A DNA stretch of 64,000 nt from Acetobacter sp. (GTDB lineage Bacteria > Pseudomonadota > Alphaproteobacteria > Acetobacterales > Acetobacteraceae). Made by a program: the position numbers and the translations under genes. Location of the stretch: positions 682,001-746,000 of the forward strand of contig NZ_JAKVME010000001.1 of assembly GCF_022483985.1 (NCBI RefSeq). Direction: 5' to 3'. The notes under the pieces were generated by a model, which ran no database searches, was not told the DNA's origin, and was given only the letters and a program-made list of their open reading frames with translations. Position 1 is the first letter of the stretch; every line of letters starts with the position of its first letter. Below are positions 1 through 9,428 of this stretch, in pieces.

Positions 1-185
1 ATGGCAGATGGAGGAAAAGGTGGGGTTTGCGTCTGGAAAAGCGAGAGGTTCGTTTGCTCGCAGAGTTAGACCAGCCTGATTCCGGTTCGGCTCAGCAGGG
101 TGAAAAACACATCTTCTGGCCGATCATACGGAAGGAAATTCCAGACTGCGCCCCTCATCCTGCAATGGTTACGGCGTGATACAGG
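1..185. other. Left window edge, no supported gene
   Basis: The only stretch open from the edge is a plus-strand frame from base 3 to a stop at 177-179, giving about 58 residues rich in Arg, Lys and Glu with no motif I recognise. It could be the end of a gene that starts outside the window or chance. A gene for release factor 1 (prfA), which often precedes prmC, is not visible here. Confidence 0.3.
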
Positions 186-671
186 TCAGCTTGTCGCGAC
201 CGTGCAGGCGCCTTTACGTCCCGGTTCGTGCTCGGCCGTTGCAGGTGACGAGGGATCGATCAGATAAAAGTCCGTAAAATTCTCGGCCCCCATCGCCTGA
301 AACACATGACCGTTCGGGTCGTGCAACGTGCCCTGACTGGTGACGAGGTGGGTCTCGGTCTTTCCTTCGGCATTTCGTATTACGATCTCGCCGCAGAGCG
401 CGTAGGTGTAGGACGGTTTATCAGGCACAGTGATGACGGCGCGGCGTTGCGGCGTTTTCTCGTCCAGTACCATGGTGGCGACCAGATCACCGTCGATATA
501 GAGGCGGGAAGTTTCCGAAATCTCCTGTGTCGCCTTGCCATCCTCCACGACAAACTGGGCGGCCCGGGCTGAGCCGCTCGTCAGGGCGGTCAGCAGCGCC
601 AGCAGGCAGGCCGCTTTGAGATGGCTGGAGATGTGAGGGCGAGAAAAGCCCGAAAGAGTGCGTGCAGTCAT
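186..671 (-). CDS. Hypothetical exported protein
   Basis: A protein of about 161 residues with an N-terminal signal peptide: a basic start, a hydrophobic run (ACLLALLTALTSG) and an Ala-rich cleavage site (SARAAQF), so it should be periplasmic. The mature part is mostly beta-like, with two Cys (in YALCGEI and near the C-terminus, KGACTV) that could form a disulfide. I chose the ATG at 671 because GGAGAG lies 10 bases upstream; a TTG or ATG near 710 would add 12-13 residues. It is divergent from prmC. I do not recognise the family and infer no function. Confidence 0.6.
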   Translation of the reverse strand: MTARTLSGFSRPHISSHLKAACLLALLTALTSGSARAAQFVVEDGKATQEISETSRLYIDGDLVATMVLDEKTPQRRAVITVPDKPSYTYALCGEIVIRNAEGKTETHLVTSQGTLHDPNGHVFQAMGAENFTDFYLIDPSSPATAEHEPGRKGACTVATS

Positions 672-760
672 GAAACTGTGTCTCTCCGGTAGTGAGATGC
701 TCGCCATCAACCGGCGATGTGTGCGAAAACCGATGTCATGAAACAGCTTTATAATACATT

Positions 761-1627
761 ATGACACACCCAGACGATAGCCGGGCAGGGGGGCTGATTG
801 GTTGGGCGACGGCGTATCTTGCTGAACGCGGTATCGAGCAGGCTCGCAGGGAAGCGCGTCTGTTGTTTGAACTGGCTTATGGCAGGGAAGTCAGTTGGCA
901 ACTGACTCATGCCGATGAAAGCATGCCCGAACCAGATGTGTTCGTCGATTTCGTGCGACGTCGCGGGGCAGGTGAGCCGATGGCGTATCTCAGTGGTAAA
1001 AAGGGATTCTGGACGCTCGACCTGGAAGTCACGCCCGATACCCTGATCCCGCGTGGTGACACGGAGACGCTCATAGAAGCGCTCCTTCGACACCGTCCAG
1101 ACCGTCGGTCTGTAACGTCCGTTCTGGATCTCGGAACAGGGAGCGGCTGCCTGCTTTTGGCTGCGCTCAGCGAGTACCCGCAGGCGCTCGGTATCGGGGT
1201 GGACCGTAAGGAAAGAACTGCCCGACAGGCGCGGAAGAATTCGGCTCTGAATAATCTGGCCTCACGGGCGGATTTTGTGGTGGCTGACTGGAGCGATCCG
1301 TTGAACTCCCGTTTTGACGTGGTTCTTTCCAACCCGCCCTATATTCCCAAGGCCGACATTCCCGGCCTGATGAAAGACGTGGTGGCTTATGAGCCCGGCG
1401 CGGCGCTTGATGGCGGTGAGGACGGTCTGGATGCTTACCGCCAGATCATTCCCCGTCTGTCGGATCTGCTGGAGCCGCACGGATTGGCCATTCTGGAGTT
1501 CGGGATCGGTCAGGAAGAGGATGTGGCAGGTATCGCTCGAAAAGCGGGCCTGTCTGTTGTGGAGCACTGTTCTGATCTGGCGGGGATTATTCGGGCCATC
1601 GTCCTGTCGCCTCAGGTCCATTCATAG
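761..1627 (+). CDS. prmC: Peptide chain release factor N5-glutamine methyltransferase
   Basis: The 288-residue protein methylates the glutamine of the GGQ motif in release factors 1 and 2 using S-adenosylmethionine, in the cytoplasm. It has the helical N-terminal release-factor-binding domain (residues 1-85), the SAM-binding loop DLGTGSGCL near residue 124, and the catalytic NPPY motif at 191-194. Length and order match the HemK/PrmC family. It stands between a divergent exported protein and a convergent carboxypeptidase, so it is probably transcribed alone here. The usual partner prfA is absent. Confidence 0.95.
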   Translation: MTHPDDSRAGGLIGWATAYLAERGIEQARREARLLFELAYGREVSWQLTHADESMPEPDVFVDFVRRRGAGEPMAYLSGKKGFWTLDLEVTPDTLIPRGDTETLIEALLRHRPDRRSVTSVLDLGTGSGCLLLAALSEYPQALGIGVDRKERTARQARKNSALNNLASRADFVVADWSDPLNSRFDVVLSNPPYIPKADIPGLMKDVVAYEPGAALDGGEDGLDAYRQIIPRLSDLLEPHGLAILEFGIGQEEDVAGIARKAGLSVVEHCSDLAGIIRAIVLSPQVHS

Positions 1628-1686
1628 ACGCAGAGTCGGCTGACGTTCAGAGGATGAGTGCCGCCGCATCTAGCAACACCAAGTGT

Positions 1687-2901
1687 TCAGGTCTTGGAAC
1701 GGTGGTGGGGCCGGGCTGCATTGTGCAGTGAATGGGCAGCGTCGCTGCCTTTGGCGTGCTTTGTGATGGGTGAGCGGGCGACGACATAGTGGATGATGCC
1801 GAGTTTTCTGAGGCGACCACCACGCGGTGCTTCAGCAACCTGAAGCGGCTGCTTCTTTCCCAGTCCACTTGCTGCATAGAGACGCAGTTCATGCCGTCGG
1901 GATGCGGCGCTGCTGTTGCGGGCTATGACAAGCGGTCTCGGGGCGATTGCTCTCCTCTCGACCGGTGCGACACCTTCATCCTGAAAGCCCTGATCCATCA
2001 GGTCAGCCATCGTGCGGGTGCGCTCAGCGTTGGAGGAAGCGCCCATGACGACACCGACCAGCCGGACATTTTCACGGATGGCCGAGGCAACGAGGTTGAG
2101 GCCAGCCTGTGCCGTGTAACCCGTCTTCATGCCGTCAGCGCCCGGATAGAAACGCAGCATCGGGTTGTGGTTCGGAATTTCACGACCATGATAATAGAAA
2201 ACGGGCGTGGAGAAGTAATGGTAGTCCTCGGGAAAGTCGGAAATCAGACGACGCCCGAGCGTCGCGAGGTCACGTGCGGTCGTGACCTGATCCGGATCGG
2301 GCAGGCCGGACGCATTGCGAAAGGTTGTGGATGCCATGCCAAGCGCGTGCGCCTGCGCGGTCATCATGGCGGCGAACCGCACTTCATCTCCGCCGACCAG
2401 TTCACCAAGAGCACAGGCGGCATCGTTGGCTGATTTGGTTACGAGGCCGAGAATGGCCTGCTCTACTGTAATATAGGAGCCCGGCATCAACCCCAGCTTG
2501 GACGGCTCGCGTGTGGCGGCTCTTACGGAAACAGGCACGGCCTGATCCAGAGAAATCTGTCCGTTACGCAGCGCCTGAAACGCCATGTACAGTGTCATCA
2601 GCTTTGTGAGACTGGCCGGGTAACGCTGAAGGTCTGGATTGATCTGCGCCAGTACTGTGCCGGTGCGTGCGTCCTCGATGAAAGCGCTGATATGCCCGAC
2701 ATACTGCGCCTGTGCAGAATCGACGGCAAAGACAGACGAGAGAATGAGCGAGGCTGCCAGCCCCTTGCGGTGCACGTCTTTGAGAACCGACAATATATTG
2801 ATTTTATGGAAAAATTTATCGGATTTGGGACGTGCGGAACCGTCATTCACTTCGGAGGAGCGGGCCGGGAATCCAAAGTTCTTTTTCATGGCGGAGCGCA
2901 C
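1687..2901 (-). CDS. D-alanyl-D-alanine carboxypeptidase (penicillin-binding protein)
   Basis: A serine peptidase of family S11 that trims the terminal D-Ala from peptidoglycan stem peptides in the periplasm. All three active-site motifs are present: SLTK at residues 97-100, SAN at 157-159 and KTG at 259-261. A hydrophobic segment (LAASLILSSVFAVDSAQAQ, about 48-66) looks like a signal peptide behind an unusually long basic N-terminus. The GTG at 2901 follows AGGA by 5 bases; an ATG at 2889 has no clear ribosome site. After the catalytic domain (about 330 residues) comes a basic, His-rich tail that I do not recognise. It converges on prmC. Confidence 0.9.
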   Translation of the reverse strand: MRSAMKKNFGFPARSSEVNDGSARPKSDKFFHKINILSVLKDVHRKGLAASLILSSVFAVDSAQAQYVGHISAFIEDARTGTVLAQINPDLQRYPASLTKLMTLYMAFQALRNGQISLDQAVPVSVRAATREPSKLGLMPGSYITVEQAILGLVTKSANDAACALGELVGGDEVRFAAMMTAQAHALGMASTTFRNASGLPDPDQVTTARDLATLGRRLISDFPEDYHYFSTPVFYYHGREIPNHNPMLRFYPGADGMKTGYTAQAGLNLVASAIRENVRLVGVVMGASSNAERTRTMADLMDQGFQDEGVAPVERRAIAPRPLVIARNSSAASRRHELRLYAASGLGKKQPLQVAEAPRGGRLRKLGIIHYVVARSPITKHAKGSDAAHSLHNAARPHHRSKT

Positions 2902-3217
2902 AACAATCCTGATGGGTGTTTGGAGAAGAGCTTAGCAGTGCCGACTCCATCGTCTAGAGGAAAAATTACTAATATTTCGGAAAATACAAGGCGATCCGGG
3001 TTTTTATGAGCAACAATTTTTTAAGAAGATTGACGGCAGGGTGGCAGGGTCACTCTGTGAACAACGCAGACTGACTATCCGAAAGGGTTCCGCTGGCCCT
3101 GTCCCTGATTTTTTGTTTCCTTGCGAAGTCGAGCGGTTTAGAGAAGCACGACAGGCGCGGTGGCCCAACCTATCCAGCGGGAGAGCGTCGGAACCGTGCA
3201 GCAGCCGAGTGAGTTTC
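2902..3217. other. Divergent intergenic region
   Basis: 316 bases between the divergent DD-carboxypeptidase and clpS. It must carry the promoters of both genes. An AT-rich patch near 2965-2990 is the best place for promoter elements, but I see no clear -35/-10 pair. Short open frames here overlap the clpS frame and lack coding character. Confidence 0.4.
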
Positions 3218-3538
3218 ATGACGGAGAATTCAGAAGACAACACATCGGATATCGGTGTTCTGGTCAGGGCGGTTCCCAAGACCAGAAAGCCGTCGATGTA
3301 CAAGGTTCTCATGCTGAATGACGACTACACGCCCATGGAATTCGTCGTGCATGTGCTGGAACGTTTTTTTAACAAAAGCCGTGATGAAGCCACCAACATC
3401 ATGCTGCATGTGCACAAGAAGGGCGTGGGGGTCTGCGGCGTCTTCACTTACGAGGTTGCGGAAAGCAAGGTTTCCCTCGTCATGGATCTGGCGAGACAGA
3501 ACCAGCATCCGCTTCAGTGCACCATAGAGCGCGACTGA
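3218..3538 (+). CDS. clpS: ATP-dependent Clp protease adaptor ClpS
   Basis: The 106-residue ClpS delivers N-degron substrates (proteins with bulky hydrophobic N-termini) to ClpAP. The core shows the [10 protein letters not shown] motif (N34, D35, D36), whose acidic residues contact the substrate amino group, and the HVHKKG strand at 64-69 that meets ClpA. The disordered first 25 residues fit the extension that enters ClpA. The start at 3218 was preferred over upstream in-frame codons because homology begins just after it. clpA, often next to clpS, is not in this window; the downstream neighbour is convergent. Confidence 0.95.
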   Translation: MTENSEDNTSDIGVLVRAVPKTRKPSMYKVLMLNDDYTPMEFVVHVLERFFNKSRDEATNIMLHVHKKGVGVCGVFTYEVAESKVSLVMDLARQNQHPLQCTIERD

Positions 3539-3667
3539 AACAGCCATCACCCTATGTCTTCAATTGTATCGAAATGATGGGTTTAACCGGACCCGTCCCG
3601 GTGCCTGACGTGTCGCTCTGACCGCAGAGGCACTACATCCTTCAAAAATCTGAACGGATTTCAGTCA

Positions 3668-3701
3668 GGAGAAACGGGACCTGTCGCGTTGGACAGGCCC
3701 C
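3668..3701 (-). terminator. Probable terminator of the FYDLN protein gene
   Basis: On the minus strand GGGGCCTGTC pairs with GACAGGTCCC around a 6-base loop, with one mismatch, followed by GTTTCT. It begins 14 bases beyond the stop of the gene at 3715. Confidence 0.5.
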
Positions 3702-3714
3702 GCTCAGTCACGAC

Positions 3715-4056
3715 TCAGGAGTCGTGTTCGTCCTTTTCGGACGGTACATCGATGTCCGAGCTGATGTCATCGGCGTCGTCATCCAGATCGGACGTATCCT
3801 CAATGACGTCATCATCATCGTCATCGTCGTCCGTCACGATGTCGAGATCATCATCAACGTCATCTTCTCCGGCGGTTGGCTTGGGAGCCTTTACGGGAGT
3901 GGAAGGAACGATCTCGCCCGTACGCTTGAGACGGGGCACTTCAGCCGGCTGGTCAGCCCCACATTTCGGGCAAACAGCCGGATCTTTATTGAGGTCATAG
4001 AAACGCGCACCACACGAGACGCAGACGCGTTTGAAACCGAGTTCGGGCTGGGCCAT
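3715..4056 (-). CDS. FYDLN acid (TIGR02300) zinc-ribbon protein
   Basis: A 113-residue protein with two parts. Residues 1-40 hold a treble of conserved features: MAQPELG start, CVSC (C12, C15), the FYDLNKDP signature and CPKC (C29, C32), a likely zinc ribbon. The second half is extremely acidic, with runs of Asp up to eight long and an EKDEHDS end. This layout is the alphaproteobacterial TIGR02300 family, whose function is unknown. The ATG at 4056 is chosen because the family begins with MAQ or similar; an upstream start would add unrelated residues. The acidic tail suggests binding to a basic partner, which is inference only. Confidence 0.85.
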   Translation of the reverse strand: MAQPELGFKRVCVSCGARFYDLNKDPAVCPKCGADQPAEVPRLKRTGEIVPSTPVKAPKPTAGEDDVDDDLDIVTDDDDDDDDVIEDTSDLDDDADDISSDIDVPSEKDEHDS

Positions 4057-4299
4057 ATGAAACCTGTCGAATTGTATTCGTGGCAGGGGACGCGAATCCC
4101 CAACGGTATATGGTGCGACCAGAAGACCCGCACGCAATCTAAGGGCAGGGCACATGCCAGTTCAGGCAGTGTGCGTCAACCGAGGAAACGTCCTTCGTAT
4201 AGCGGCATAAGACAAGTCCGTCTCATTTTAGCCTTAATTTTCCATTGGCATACACACGTGTAATGTCGGGGTGTGTCCATTCTTTCAAGGGGGCTCGTG

Positions 4300-5481
4300 A
4301 TGAGTCGGGGGCAGGCTGTAATCTTTCGGTCCATGACGCTGGGGGTCATGCTTGGCCTCGCGGCATGCAGCGGCAGTTCCCGGCCGGGTGGAAGTCCATC
4401 GCAATGGGGGCGGGGGGATTATACGCCGCCCGGTCCCGCCAGCGACCCCTGGGGGCCATATATCCGTGAGGCGGCCAATCGCTTCACTGTTCCGGAGCAG
4501 TGGGTCCGGGCGGTCATGCATCAGGAATCGGGTGGCCATGAATATCAGAACGGTCACCTGACCCGCTCCGGTTCAGGCGCGATGGGTCTGATGCAGCTCA
4601 TGCCCGCCACATGGTCGGAACTGGCTGCGGAGTTCGGGCTCGGTGACGATCCTTACGAGCCGCATGACAACATCATGGCTGGCACCGGCTATATCAGACA
4701 GCTTTATAACAGGTTCGGTTCACCGGGCTTCCTTGCGGCCTATAACGCCGGCCCCGGGCGTCTGGAACAGTATCTTGAAAACGGCGGCTCTCTACCCGAC
4801 GAAACGGTGAATTACGTCGCCTCGATCAGCCCGAATCTTGGAGACGCCGTCCCTGCCGTGACGACGGCTGCATCCCCCGTCATGGTGGCCAGCGCCAGAA
4901 CTGCTGCGCCAGCCTACGCCGCTACCCGGAACACTGTCGCCCAGAACGTCGCTGTTGCTGGTCCGGTCGCACGAACGTCCGACGGCTGTCTACGTAATGT
5001 CGACGCCGCTTACGATCCGTCAAACTGTCTGGTTGATCGTGATGTACCGCATCCCGACCCTGTCGAACCGCTCACAGCGCCCCAGCCCGTCATTGAAGTG
5101 GCCTCGGCGCCGCCCGTTGCAGCGCGCCAGCAGGCGCTGCCCGTCGAACTGGCCAGCTATGTCGAGCCCGGCTCGGCGCGTTCCGCTCCGGCCTACCATC
5201 TGACGCCTGTTACCTACACGCATCCGGCGTCCGGCGGCGGCTGGGCCGTGCAGGTGGGCGCTTTCTCATCCGGCTCTGATGCGAGAGTCGCGCTGGAGCA
5301 GGCGCAGGCCATCATAGGCAGAAAAGGTGACGCCAGCCCTGTCGTCACCAAGGTTTCTCCGGCGGCAAAATCCCTCTATCGGGCGCGTCTGGTCGGATTT
5401 GCCGCGCAGGACGCAACAACAGCCTGCCGCATCCTGCACAGTCATGCCGTGGCCTGCTTTGCGGTTCCCCAGTCGACCTGA
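4300..5481 (+). CDS. Lytic transglycosylase lipoprotein with C-terminal SPOR domain
   Basis: A 393-residue peptidoglycan-cleaving enzyme. A lipobox (LGLAAC) near residue 23 predicts outer-membrane anchoring. The SLT domain follows at about 50-165, with the catalytic Glu in HQESGG (E76), the GAMGLMQLMP motif and the AYNAGPG motif. A Pro/Ala-rich linker leads to a SPOR domain in the last 75 residues (WAVQVGAFSS), which binds denuded glycan at division sites. I prefer the ATG at 4300, 6-8 bases after AGGGGG, over a GTG at 4273. The domain order resembles RlpA- and MltE-like septal enzymes, so a role in cell separation is likely. Confidence 0.88.
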   Translation: MSRGQAVIFRSMTLGVMLGLAACSGSSRPGGSPSQWGRGDYTPPGPASDPWGPYIREAANRFTVPEQWVRAVMHQESGGHEYQNGHLTRSGSGAMGLMQLMPATWSELAAEFGLGDDPYEPHDNIMAGTGYIRQLYNRFGSPGFLAAYNAGPGRLEQYLENGGSLPDETVNYVASISPNLGDAVPAVTTAASPVMVASARTAAPAYAATRNTVAQNVAVAGPVARTSDGCLRNVDAAYDPSNCLVDRDVPHPDPVEPLTAPQPVIEVASAPPVAARQQALPVELASYVEPGSARSAPAYHLTPVTYTHPASGGGWAVQVGAFSSGSDARVALEQAQAIIGRKGDASPVVTKVSPAAKSLYRARLVGFAAQDATTACRILHSHAVACFAVPQST

Positions 5482-5607
5482 GCGCTCATCGGCTGATACC
5501 GGTGCTGATACCGGTCTGGCAGGCGTTGCGATCTGGTCTATGCTCGGCTAGACCCGCGCCTTTCCGGGACTGATTTGTCCGGTCACGGGCAATCGGGAGT
5601 TGCAGGA

Positions 5608-6531
5608 ATGGCGCGTAACCGTGTTCGCAAGGGGCGACCTCTGGATGGCTGGCTGGTCATAGACAAGCCGACCGGCATGACATCGACCGCCGTGGTGACT
5701 ATTCTCAAGCGCGCCTTCAATGCCCAGAAAGTCGGTCACGGAGGCACGCTCGACCCTCTGGCAACCGGCCTCCTGCCAATCGCCATGGGCGCTGCGACCA
5801 AGACGGTTCCCTACATCATGGACGGCACCAAGCGGTATCACTTCACTCTGAAACTGGGTGAGGCGCGTGACAGTGACGACGCCGATGGCAATGTAACTGC
5901 GACATCCGATGTGCGGCCAACTGACGATCAATTACGGCAGGCGGCGGCGGACCTGACTGGCGACATCATGCAGGTGCCTCCGGTGTTTTCCGCGCTGAAA
6001 GTGGCAGGCGAGCGCGCCTACGACATGGCGCGTGATGGTCGTCCGCCGGAACTTCCGCCCCGTCCGGCACGGATTGACCGTTTCGTGCTGATCGATCGTC
6101 CGGATGCTGACCACGCGGTGTTCGAAGTTGAATCGGGCAAGGGCGTCTATATGCGCTCTCTGGCGCGCGATGTGGCGCTGGCCTGTGGAACGGTCGGCCA
6201 TATCGCGGTCCTGCGTCGCCTGCGTGTAGGCCCTTTTACGGAAGCCGATGCGATTTCACTGGACAAAATCACCGGGAGCGCCGAAGAAGGCCCCGCTTCG
6301 CCGGAACTGCTACGTCCGGTATCGACCGCGCTGGCCGACATCCCGGCGGTGGCCCTGATGCCTGATGAAGCAGCGCTTATCCGACATGGTCAGGCTCTTG
6401 GCCTGATGGACTTCATCGACCGTATCCCCGAGACGGGACCGGATGACGTGGTCCGCATGATGGACGGGGAAGTGGTCTTGGGTCTGGGACGCCTTGAGGA
6501 AGGGTGGCTCAAACCTGTTCGTTTGCTTTGA
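5608..6531 (+). CDS. truB: tRNA pseudouridine(55) synthase
   Basis: The 307-residue TruB makes pseudouridine 55 in the T-loop of tRNAs. The catalytic Asp lies in GHGGTLDPLATG (D49), and KPTGMTS and the later YMRSLARD motif are typical. The ATG at 5608 has GCAGGA directly before it; an upstream TTG would add 11 non-homologous residues. rpsO follows after 15 bases and then pnp, the common truB-rpsO-pnp order, so truB and rpsO are probably cotranscribed. Confidence 0.95.
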   Translation: MARNRVRKGRPLDGWLVIDKPTGMTSTAVVTILKRAFNAQKVGHGGTLDPLATGLLPIAMGAATKTVPYIMDGTKRYHFTLKLGEARDSDDADGNVTATSDVRPTDDQLRQAAADLTGDIMQVPPVFSALKVAGERAYDMARDGRPPELPPRPARIDRFVLIDRPDADHAVFEVESGKGVYMRSLARDVALACGTVGHIAVLRRLRVGPFTEADAISLDKITGSAEEGPASPELLRPVSTALADIPAVALMPDEAALIRHGQALGLMDFIDRIPETGPDDVVRMMDGEVVLGLGRLEEGWLKPVRLL

Positions 6532-6546
6532 TATTGGGAGACGACG

Positions 6547-6816
6547 ATGTCGATTACCGCAGAACGCCGCACGGCGCTGATTGAAGAATACCGCACAACC
6601 CCGACCGACACGGGTTCACCGGAAGTGCAGGTTGCGATCCTTACGGAGCGCATCAACAACCTGACCGAGCACCTGAAGACCCACGCGAAGGATTTCCATT
6701 CCCGCCGTGGTCTGCTGGTGATGGTGGGTAACCGTCGCGGCCTGCTCGACTATCTGAAGCGCAAGAGCCAGCAGCGTTACGAGACGCTGATCGGTCGTCT
6801 GGGTCTGCGTCGCTGA
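6547..6816 (+). CDS. rpsO: 30S ribosomal protein S15
   Basis: An 89-residue primary 16S rRNA-binding protein of the small subunit platform. The start ([15 protein letters not shown]), the DTGSPEVQ segment and the end ([13 protein letters not shown]) match the family over its whole length. GGGAG stands 7-8 bases before the ATG. It sits between truB and pnp and is followed by an intrinsic terminator. Confidence 0.98.
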   Translation: MSITAERRTALIEEYRTTPTDTGSPEVQVAILTERINNLTEHLKTHAKDFHSRRGLLVMVGNRRGLLDYLKRKSQQRYETLIGRLGLRR

Positions 6817-6891
6817 TCACAGGGTCAGGCAAAAGGCGGAATGGCAGTCAATCTGCTGTTTTCCCTTCGCCGATAATCCTGTAAAGGTTCG

Positions 6892-6925
6892 CCCGGGGTT
6901 CCGCTTTTGGAGCCTCGGGTTTTTT
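6892..6925 (+). terminator. Intrinsic terminator after rpsO
   Basis: CCCGGGGTTCC pairs with GGAGCCTCGGG (with G-T pairs) around GCTTTT, followed by six T. It lies 75 bases after rpsO and about 220 bases before pnp, so it probably makes pnp expression partly independent. The remaining leader to 7145 is rather long and could hold a processing site as in E. coli; I see no decisive structure. Confidence 0.85.
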
Positions 6926-7145
6926 GCGTCCGGATGGTCCGGACGTGGAACTGCGCCGTTTCGCATGCGCGGGAGCCGGGCTGACCACGGCGTTTCAGGC
7001 CACATGGCGTTCTGACGTTTTCGTCAGCCACCATGCCGTCCGAGACGCTGTCTGCATCCGGTTTCTCAAATCCCGGGAAGCAAGGGCCGCCATCAGGTCC
7101 GAACCGGGGCTGTCGCTGGGGATGGCCGAAAGGTTTGAAGTAAGA

Positions 7146-9293
7146 ATGTTCAATTATTTCCGTAAAGAAATTGAATGGGCAGGTCGCCCGCTGATCCTTG
7201 AGACCGGCAAGATCGCCCGTCAGGCAGATGGCGCTGTTGTCGTCACCTATGGCGAGACGGTTGTCCTTTGTACGGCCGTTGGCGCCAAGACCGTGAAGCC
7301 GGGACAGGATTTCTTCCCGCTGACCGTCAACTATCAGGAAAAAGCTTACGCCGCAGGCAAGATTCCGGGTGGTTTCTTCAAGCGTGAAGGACGTCCGTCC
7401 GAAATCGAGACGCTGAATTCCCGTCTGATCGATCGTCCGATCCGTCCGCTGTTCCCGGAAGGGTTCCGCAACGAGGTTCAGGTCATTACGACGGTCCTCA
7501 GCCACGACATGGAAAACGATCCGGCCATTCCGGCTCTGATCGGCGCGTCAGCCGCGCTGACCCTGTCCGGCATTCCGTTCTTCGGTCCGGTTGCCGGTTG
7601 CCGTGTCGGCTACGCCAATGGCGAATACGTGCTGAACCCGAGCATCGACGACATGAAAGAGAGCGATCTCGATCTTGTCGTTGCTGGTACGTCCGAGGGC
7701 GTGCTGATGGTGGAATCGGAGGCCAGCGAGCTTTCCGAGTCCGTCATGCTTGGCGCTGTGAACTTCGGTCACAAGGCGTTCCAGCCGGTCATCGACGCGA
7801 TCATCGCTCTGGCTGAACACGCTGCCAAAGCGCCGTGGGAAATGGAAGGTCCGAGCAAGGAAGCCATCGCTCTTCGCAAGAAGGTCGACACGCTGGGCCG
7901 CAAGCTGCTTGCCGCAGCCTATAAGGAAAAGGCCAAGCAGGCCCGCTACGAGAAGGTCGCGGCCGCCAAGAAGACGGTCATCGAGAAGCTGGTTGCAGCC
8001 GATCTGGATGCTGAAGCGGCCAAGCCGATGCTGAAGGATCTTGAGGCCGATATCGTGCGGAACTCGATCCTCGACACGGGCCTGCGTATTGATGGTCGTG
8101 ACCTTGTCACGGTTCGTCCGATCGTCTCCGAAGTCGGTATCCTGCCGCGTGCTCACGGTTCAGCGCTCTTCACCCGTGGTGAGACGCAGGCACTGGTGAT
8201 CGCGACGCTCGGCACGGGTCAGGACGAACAGGTTATCGACGCGCTTGAAGGCGAATACCGTACCAACTTCCTGCTGCACTACAACTTCCCTCCGTTCTCG
8301 GTTGGTGAATGTGGTCGCACGGGTTCGCCGGGTCGCCGTGAAATCGGCCATGGAAAGCTGGCATGGCGAGCCATCCACCCGCTGCTGCCGACGAAGGCCG
8401 AGTTCCCTTACACCATGCGCGTCGTGTCAGAGATCACGGAAAGCAACGGTTCGTCCTCGATGGCGACCGTTTGCGGCACCTCGCTCTCCCTGATGGATGC
8501 CGGTGTTCCCCTGAAGCGTCCTGTTGCCGGTATCGCGATGGGTCTCATCAAGGAAGATAGCGGTTTCGCCGTGCTGTCCGACATTCTTGGCGACGAGGAT
8601 CACCTCGGCGACATGGATTTCAAGGTGGCCGGAACCGAAGCGGGTATCACCGCGCTTCAGATGGACATCAAGATCACGTCCATCACGCCGGAGATCATGG
8701 AAATCGCTCTGGAGCAGGCCCGTGGCGGTCGTCTCCACATTCTTGGCGAGATGTCGAAGGCTCTGACGGAAGGTCGCGAAGGTGTCTCCTCCACGGCACC
8801 GAAAATCACCACGATGAGCGTGCCCAAGGAGAAAATCCGCGACGTGATCGGAACGGGCGGCAAGGTCATTCGTGAGATCGTCGAATATTCCGGCGCGAAG
8901 GTCGATATCGGCGATGACGGCACGATCACCATTGCGGCGTCGTCCGATGAGCAGGCCCAGAAGGCGATTTCCCGGATCAACGGCATCGTTGCCGAGCCGG
9001 AAGTGGGTCGCATCTATGACGGCAAGGTTGTGAAGACCGCTGATTTTGGCGCGTTCGTGAACTTCCTCGGCGCCAAGGACGGTCTGGTGCACATCTCCGA
9101 ACTGGCTCAGGGACGGGTGAACCGTACCACGGATGTCGTCAAACAGGGTGACGCCGTAAAGGTGAAGGTCATCGGTTTTGACGACCGCGGCAAGGTGAAG
9201 CTCTCCATGAGGGTTGTGGATCAGGCCACAGGCGCCGATATCACAGCAGATGTCGGGGAGAAGCCGGCACGCGCACCGCGCCGCGAGGACTGA
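7146..9293 (+). CDS. pnp: Polyribonucleotide nucleotidyltransferase (PNPase)
   Basis: A 715-residue phosphorolytic 3'-5' exoribonuclease and core of the RNA degradosome. Two RNase PH-like domains (1-220 and about 310-545) flank an all-helical linker, followed by a KH domain ([15 protein letters not shown]) and an S1 domain ([18 protein letters not shown]). The active core carries [10 protein letters not shown] and [15 protein letters not shown]. The ATG at 7146 gives the family N-terminus [11 protein letters not shown]. In-frame sequence back to 6924 overlaps the terminator and is not homologous. The ribosome site (GAAGTAAG) is weak, consistent with the autoregulation known in other bacteria. 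Confidence 0.97.
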   Translation: MFNYFRKEIEWAGRPLILETGKIARQADGAVVVTYGETVVLCTAVGAKTVKPGQDFFPLTVNYQEKAYAAGKIPGGFFKREGRPSEIETLNSRLIDRPIRPLFPEGFRNEVQVITTVLSHDMENDPAIPALIGASAALTLSGIPFFGPVAGCRVGYANGEYVLNPSIDDMKESDLDLVVAGTSEGVLMVESEASELSESVMLGAVNFGHKAFQPVIDAIIALAEHAAKAPWEMEGPSKEAIALRKKVDTLGRKLLAAAYKEKAKQARYEKVAAAKKTVIEKLVAADLDAEAAKPMLKDLEADIVRNSILDTGLRIDGRDLVTVRPIVSEVGILPRAHGSALFTRGETQALVIATLGTGQDEQVIDALEGEYRTNFLLHYNFPPFSVGECGRTGSPGRREIGHGKLAWRAIHPLLPTKAEFPYTMRVVSEITESNGSSSMATVCGTSLSLMDAGVPLKRPVAGIAMGLIKEDSGFAVLSDILGDEDHLGDMDFKVAGTEAGITALQMDIKITSITPEIMEIALEQARGGRLHILGEMSKALTEGREGVSSTAPKITTMSVPKEKIRDVIGTGGKVIREIVEYSGAKVDIGDDGTITIAASSDEQAQKAISRINGIVAEPEVGRIYDGKVVKTADFGAFVNFLGAKDGLVHISELAQGRVNRTTDVVKQGDAVKVKVIGFDDRGKVKLSMRVVDQATGADITADVGEKPARAPRRED

Positions 9294-9319
9294 AGTCTTC
9301 TGATGGGTTGAAGTGGGGC

Positions 9320-9355
9320 GGGCGTTACGACTCTGGGGTCGTAACGCCCGTTTCT
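9320..9355 (+). terminator. Intrinsic terminator after pnp
   Basis: A perfect 12-bp stem, GGGCGTTACGAC with GTCGTAACGCCC, around a 6-base loop and followed by GTTTCT. Confidence 0.85.
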
Positions 9356-9428
9356 CTATGGCGCGTGAAGCTGCATCGGGTTAAGACGCCCATGTTTGCG
9401 GCACGAACAGGCATGATAACGGGACAGC

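Noticed and set aside
6924-7145. In-frame extension of pnp upstream
   Set aside because: It runs into the rpsO terminator, has no homology to PNPase N-termini, and the family start [11 protein letters not shown] is at 7146.
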